The notes below the pieces were generated by a model, which was not told the origin of the DNA, ran no database searches, and saw only the letters and a program-made list of their open reading frames with translations. DNA of 10,787 nucleotides from CAYSCZ01 sp964429655 (lineage in GTDB: Bacteria > Bacteroidota > Bacteroidia > Cytophagales > Cyclobacteriaceae): NCBI GenBank assembly GCA_964429655.1, contig CAYSCZ010000088.1, positions 1 through 10,787 of the forward strand. The letters are read 5' to 3'. Both the position numbers and the translations under genes were made by a program. Positions 7,495-10,787 of this stretch are shown here, piece by piece; position 1 is the first letter of the stretch, and the number at the start of each line of letters is the position of its first letter.

Positions 7495-8626
7495 GTATTT
7501 TAATTTGATTTACTAAGTCATCAATTTGTTCATGTGAATTGTGTGCATGAAGGCTAATTCTTAGTCTTTCGCTGCCCTTTTTTACCGTGGGTGATAAAAT
7601 TGGTCTGACATCAAACCCTTCATTATTCAAAGCTGTCGCTAACATTTTTACACTTTCGTTCCCAGGTAACAATATTGGTTGAATAGCTGATTTACTATTT
7701 GGTAACCTGAGTCCTGCCTCCTTCATCCTTTCTCTAAAAAAATTTATTCTTTCATAAAGTACAGATTGGAGCTCAAGGTTGTTATTAAGGAATTTGAAAG
7801 CCTCATTTATAGAAACAACACTGTGTGGCGGTAAAGCAGTGGTATAGATAAATGACCTGCCGAAGTTTATCAGGAAATCAATCAAAAGTCGCGAACCACA
7901 AACACAGGCTCCATGCACACCCATTGCCTTTCCAAAGGTATATACCTTCGCGAAAATATTATGATGAAGACCTTTATGAACCAGCCATCCAGAGCCATGT
8001 GAACCATACGAACCCGTCGTATGAGCCTCATCCACAATGATGCTCGCATCATTTTTCTTTGCTAAACTGATGATATCGTCTATTGGTGACTCATCACCAT
8101 CCATAGAGTATACAGACTCAATCACAATAAACTTATTGCCTCCTGAATCTTTCAATTTCTTTTCAAGATCTTGTATGTCATTATGCATAAACGATATGGT
8201 GTTGGCCTTACTCAACCACGCGCCTTCTTTTAAACAAACATGCGACAAGCTATCATAAATGATGGTATCGCCTTTTTGTGGCACACAAGAAATTAAAGCC
8301 AGATTAGCCTGATAACCTGAGTTAAATACAAGACAGGCTTCAGATTGAAATATGTTGCTGAGGCACTCTTCCAATTCCCGGTATACGCTGAAATTACCGG
8401 ATAGCAACCTTGAACCACCGGAACCATTTCGCTTTTCATCGAGCCGGTCAAACTTGTTTTGAATGAGATATTGTAGTTGCACATTTCTTGCAAGGCCCAG
8501 GTAGTCATTAGAAACAAAATCAAAGGGTAATTGAAAGTTTGACAATTGCCTCAGTGATCCGTCTTTCTCCCTTCGAAGTAATTTTTCTTTTAATGTATCA
8601 TTAACAGAAAGCAATAATGACGACAT
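7454..8626 (-). CDS. bioF: 8-Amino-7-oxononanoate synthase (or close alpha-oxoamine synthase)
   Basis: BioF condenses L-alanine with a pimeloyl thioester, releasing CO2, to give 8-amino-7-oxononanoate. The 390-residue protein has the alpha-oxoamine synthase pattern: NDYLGLA (40-46), GSGGSRLLSGN (68-78), NSGYQANLA (102-110), the PLP-stacking H129 in DSLSHVCLKEGA, ESVYSMDGD (170-178), the cofactor aspartate in VDEAHTTGSYG (D199, H202), and the lysine K233 in TFGKAMGVHGA. Related oxoamine synthases (2-amino-3-ketobutyrate ligase, serine palmitoyltransferase) look similar, but the location directly upstream of bioD and bioA supports BioF. It is the first gene of the operon and is divergent from the LpxR-like gene across a 74-nt gap that must hold both promoters. 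I could not pick a convincing consensus in that gap. Confidence 0.94.
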   Translation of the reverse strand: MSSLLLSVNDTLKEKLLRREKDGSLRQLSNFQLPFDFVSNDYLGLARNVQLQYLIQNKFDRLDEKRNGSGGSRLLSGNFSVYRELEECLSNIFQSEACLVFNSGYQANLALISCVPQKGDTIIYDSLSHVCLKEGAWLSKANTISFMHNDIQDLEKKLKDSGGNKFIVIESVYSMDGDESPIDDIISLAKKNDASIIVDEAHTTGSYGSHGSGWLVHKGLHHNIFAKVYTFGKAMGVHGACVCGSRLLIDFLINFGRSFIYTTALPPHSVVSINEAFKFLNNNLELQSVLYERINFFRERMKEAGLRLPNSKSAIQPILLPGNESVKMLATALNNEGFDVRPILSPTVKKGSERLRISLHAHNSHEQIDDLVNQIKIHGPEEIFCDRNRD

Positions 8627-8700
8627 GGATTTGATGTTTAGATTAGATTAATTCACAAATTGTATAAAATTGCGTCAATCTTAATTTATTGTCCAATACA

Positions 8701-9678
8701 ATGAATAAAAAGAAAACCTTATTAATTTTTTCTCTTCTTTTATTACTTCAAACCTATTGTTTTGGGCAATTAAGAAAGCTATCAACACGAGAGCTACGCC
8801 TTACCGTTGATAATGATGCATACTACATTCCACAGGATCAATATTACAGTAGTGGAATATTTGCTAAATATAGAAAACTTGTTGATGAGCGGTCTCCCCT
8901 TTACAGATTTCTGTTTTATGAAGAAAATATTTCAAAGGCAGTGGTTGGTTATTCCATTAACCATTACATGTTTACCCCCAGTAAAATATGGCTTTCAAGA
9001 GCTCAGGACCTTGATAGGCCTTTTGCTGGAATGGTAACCGTTGGATTGGACCTGGATTATTATTTAGAAACAGATTGGGTATTTAGATTCAATGTGGAAG
9101 CGGGAGTGCTTGGACCACTATCTCAAACAGACCATTTACAAATATTTTGGCATGAAACTTTTGATATGAATATCCCCGGTGGTTGGTTTAATCAAATTTC
9201 AAATACGCCTGCAATAATTTTGCGTGCTGGATTATTTAAAAGTTTCAAACTAACAGATTATCTTGAAATCATAAATGAAAGCCAACTTGAATTAGGAACT
9301 ATTTTCGATAACATAAAACAAGGCTTCACAATAAGAATTGGTGGTTTCAAAAATTTAAGCGAATCCATATATACAAATGCAGCCATAGGTAAAAGGATAA
9401 GTCCATTATCATATCAAAATCTTGAGTGGTACATATTTGCCGGACCTACCATTGAATATGTCCTATACAATACAACTATAGAAGGTAATCCCTTTAACAA
9501 TAATAGCCCCCATACGGATAATGTGCTTCCATGGGTGACCCATCAAAGATATGGCTTTGGTGTTGGAGGGGGTGTTTTTGATGCTAATGTTACTTTTTAT
9601 TGGCGATCTAAAGAAAATAGTGATGCCAAGGCAAAAAAACATAAGTATATTGGAATATCAGTGAGTTACAGATACTAA
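8701..9678 (+). CDS. LpxR-like outer membrane lipid A 3'-O-deacylase (DUF2219 family)
   Basis: Members of this family are 12-strand outer-membrane barrels that remove the 3'-acyloxyacyl chain of lipid A. A signal peptide (MNKKKTLLIFSLLLLLQTYC, cleavage near FG|Q) precedes a barrel rich in aromatic beta strands ending in VSYRY. Family landmarks occur in order: VDND with N38-D39, QYYSSGI, a YMFTP segment corresponding to the usual IYTP or IYSP, DRPFAGM, then GPLSQ with H151 in IFWHETFD, and GGWFNQISNTP. These map onto the Salmonella LpxR residues N9, D10, T34 and H122 as I recall them. The threonine is replaced by serine (S50). Numbering is from the ATG at 8701; a TTG at 8689 would add four residues ahead of the basic signal start and is less likely. 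Activity on this organism's lipid A is inferred. Confidence 0.8.
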   Translation: MNKKKTLLIFSLLLLLQTYCFGQLRKLSTRELRLTVDNDAYYIPQDQYYSSGIFAKYRKLVDERSPLYRFLFYEENISKAVVGYSINHYMFTPSKIWLSRAQDLDRPFAGMVTVGLDLDYYLETDWVFRFNVEAGVLGPLSQTDHLQIFWHETFDMNIPGGWFNQISNTPAIILRAGLFKSFKLTDYLEIINESQLELGTIFDNIKQGFTIRIGGFKNLSESIYTNAAIGKRISPLSYQNLEWYIFAGPTIEYVLYNTTIEGNPFNNNSPHTDNVLPWVTHQRYGFGVGGGVFDANVTFYWRSKENSDAKAKKHKYIGISVSYRY

Positions 9679-9718
9679 TCATCATTTATATTAGCGTAAT
9701 ATTTAACCAAAACCAATT

Positions 9719-10327
9719 ATGAAAAACTCAATTATCCTTCTAATTGTCATCCTTACATCCAGTATTTCCGTCTCCGGACAGGGATTAGAATTAGGATTAA
9801 AAGGTGGGCTTAACCTTGCTAATCAGGATATTACAGGGGGCGGAATATCATTAGATACTGAAAATCGATTAGGCTATCATGGAGGGCTTTATGCTGTTGT
9901 GGATGCCGGAATATTAGCCATACAACCGGAATTGTTGTTTTCATCGCAAGGGTCAGAATTTTCAGTTGGAGGTATTTCAGATCTTACAAACAACTTTACC
10001 TACGTTAATATTCCGGTTCTGTTAAGGTACAATTTTGCATTTTTAAACCTACATTTCGGGCCACAAATCGGATTTTTATTAAATGCAGAGCAAGATCAGG
10101 TAATATCAGGTGTCGTCAATAATGAAGTTGATATTAAAGATCAATTAAAAAATTCTGATTTTTCCCTTGCTTTTGGAATAGGAATCGATTTACCTTTTAG
10201 ATTAAACGCAACAGTTCGTTATAACCTTGGATTAAGCGATATCGGAGATGATGATGACCTTGGGGAAATCAATAATAATTTCCTTATGCTATCAGTAGGT
10301 TTTAAATTACTTGGTGTGGGTAAATAG
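9719..10327 (+). CDS. Small outer membrane beta-barrel (porin family) protein
   Basis: A Sec signal peptide of about 20 residues (MKNSIILLIVILTSSISVSG, cleavage before Q) is followed by about 180 residues with the alternating pattern of an eight-strand barrel. Typical opening strands are LELGLKGGLNLA and GYHGGLYAVV, and then come IQPELLFSSQGSEF, YVNIPVLLRYNF and LHFGPQIGFLL. This fits the Bacteroidota outer-membrane beta-barrel family PF13568, whose members mostly lack a known function. An acidic DDDDLGE turn precedes the last strand. The final strand ends LMLSVGFKLLGVGK rather than in the usual terminal aromatic residue. It lies 40 nt after the LpxR-like gene on the same strand and may share its transcript. 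No function beyond outer-membrane location is supported. Confidence 0.82.
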   Translation: MKNSIILLIVILTSSISVSGQGLELGLKGGLNLANQDITGGGISLDTENRLGYHGGLYAVVDAGILAIQPELLFSSQGSEFSVGGISDLTNNFTYVNIPVLLRYNFAFLNLHFGPQIGFLLNAEQDQVISGVVNNEVDIKDQLKNSDFSLAFGIGIDLPFRLNATVRYNLGLSDIGDDDDLGEINNNFLMLSVGFKLLGVGK

Positions 10328-10698
10328 CTCATATTCTACATTAAGTAATGGTTAAATAAAATTTAATTTTTACTTCCGTATCTCTTAAAATCCCTCAACC
10401 ATTGGTCATTCTGACATTCAACAGAAAGGTATATTCCATTTATCAGGATACCTCGTTAGTATACTTTATGATTTTAAAGCAACCAATATCAAAGAACTAT
10501 GATACGACTAAACTATCTATGCGCACTTTCATCTTTTGCAGATATTACAAATTCTTTTAATAGTGTCGAATTTTTAATGCCGAACAACAATATTTATCAC
10601 TTTTTTATTGATAATGACACAACTACCTGACCTAACAGCCCAGGGTGAAGACAGTGAAACAACATATGCTGATAATACCTTTAACCCAGATTTGTCAT
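10328..10698. other. Intergenic region with no recognisable gene
   Basis: This AT-rich spacer lies between the barrel gene and the right-hand repeat. I see no strong terminator, no RNA gene and no ORF with family resemblance. A 57-codon reading frame starts at ATG 10613 and runs into the repeat to a stop at 10781-10783, but it looks like chance coding through the element. Confidence 0.5.
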
Positions 10699-10787
10699 TG
10701 GAATTTTGTCATGAAGGGTTAAAGCCCAAAAATCAGGCACTTAGGTCGAGGAGGCATAGCATCACTATGGTGACGAGCCAATAACAT
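10699..10787. repeat. Left part of a second palindromic element (copy 2, cut by the window end)
   Basis: This copy has the same order of landmarks and the same orientation as copy 1: GGAAT, ATGAAGG (10711-10717), AGGCACTTA (10735-10743), GAGG, and the apical hairpin CATAG (10755-10759) CATCA CTATG (10765-10769). Over 10711-10769 it matches 81-140 at 47 of 60 aligned positions with a single 1-nt gap. AGGCACTTA here is the perfect partner of the TAAGTGCCT found in the right arm of copy 1, so a complementary right arm probably follows beyond the window. Confidence 0.75.

Noticed and set aside
8627..8700. Consensus promoters for bioF and the LpxR-like gene in the divergent gap
   Set aside because: TAAAATTG at 8665-8672 resembles a -7 box, but no TTG lies at the right spacing, and nothing better is seen on the minus strand.
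951..10327. A hidden new defence or biosynthetic system in the central block
   Set aside because: Every gene between sdhC and the barrel protein belongs to a recognisable family with intact motifs and ordinary context.

Overview
The window looks like chromosome from a Bacteroidota bacterium, most likely of the Cytophagales. The basis is low G+C, genes starting with ATG or TTG without clear Shine-Dalgarno sites, a TTG/TAnnTTTG-type promoter, a Bacteroidota-style three-subunit succinate:quinone oxidoreductase (single five-helix cytochrome b), and the remains of a large secreted protein of the gliding/T9SS-associated type. The genus cannot be fixed from sequence alone.

Layout: positions 1-950 hold no intact gene. 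They contain a long imperfect palindrome (about 64-211) and, next to it on the minus strand, a decayed gene (215-749) with a signal peptide, one frameshift, a second probable frame change and several in-frame stops. A promoter (891-922) then drives sdhC-sdhA-sdhB (951-4353), closed by a clear intrinsic terminator (4387-4417). A THUMP-domain RNA guanine-N2 methyltransferase follows on the plus strand (4436-5581) and converges on a tightly overlapping biotin operon on the minus strand, transcribed bioF-bioD-bioA (8626 down to 5610). Divergent from bioF are two envelope genes: an LpxR-like outer-membrane lipid A 3'-O-deacylase (8701-9678) and a small outer-membrane beta-barrel protein (9719-10327). 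The last 460 bases hold no convincing gene and end inside a second copy of the palindromic element.

How the genes work together: SdhCAB oxidises succinate and passes electrons through Fe-S clusters and heme b to menaquinone. BioF, BioA and BioD perform three consecutive steps from pimeloyl thioester to dethiobiotin. bioB, bioC and bioH are not in the window. The LpxR-like and barrel proteins belong to the outer membrane and may be co-transcribed.

The core genes are ordinary. The unusual material is at both edges: two related copies of a nested-hairpin repeat in the same orientation, about 10.6 kb apart, one lying against the end of a decayed T9SS-type gene. No new defence system or other undescribed enzymatic system is visible.
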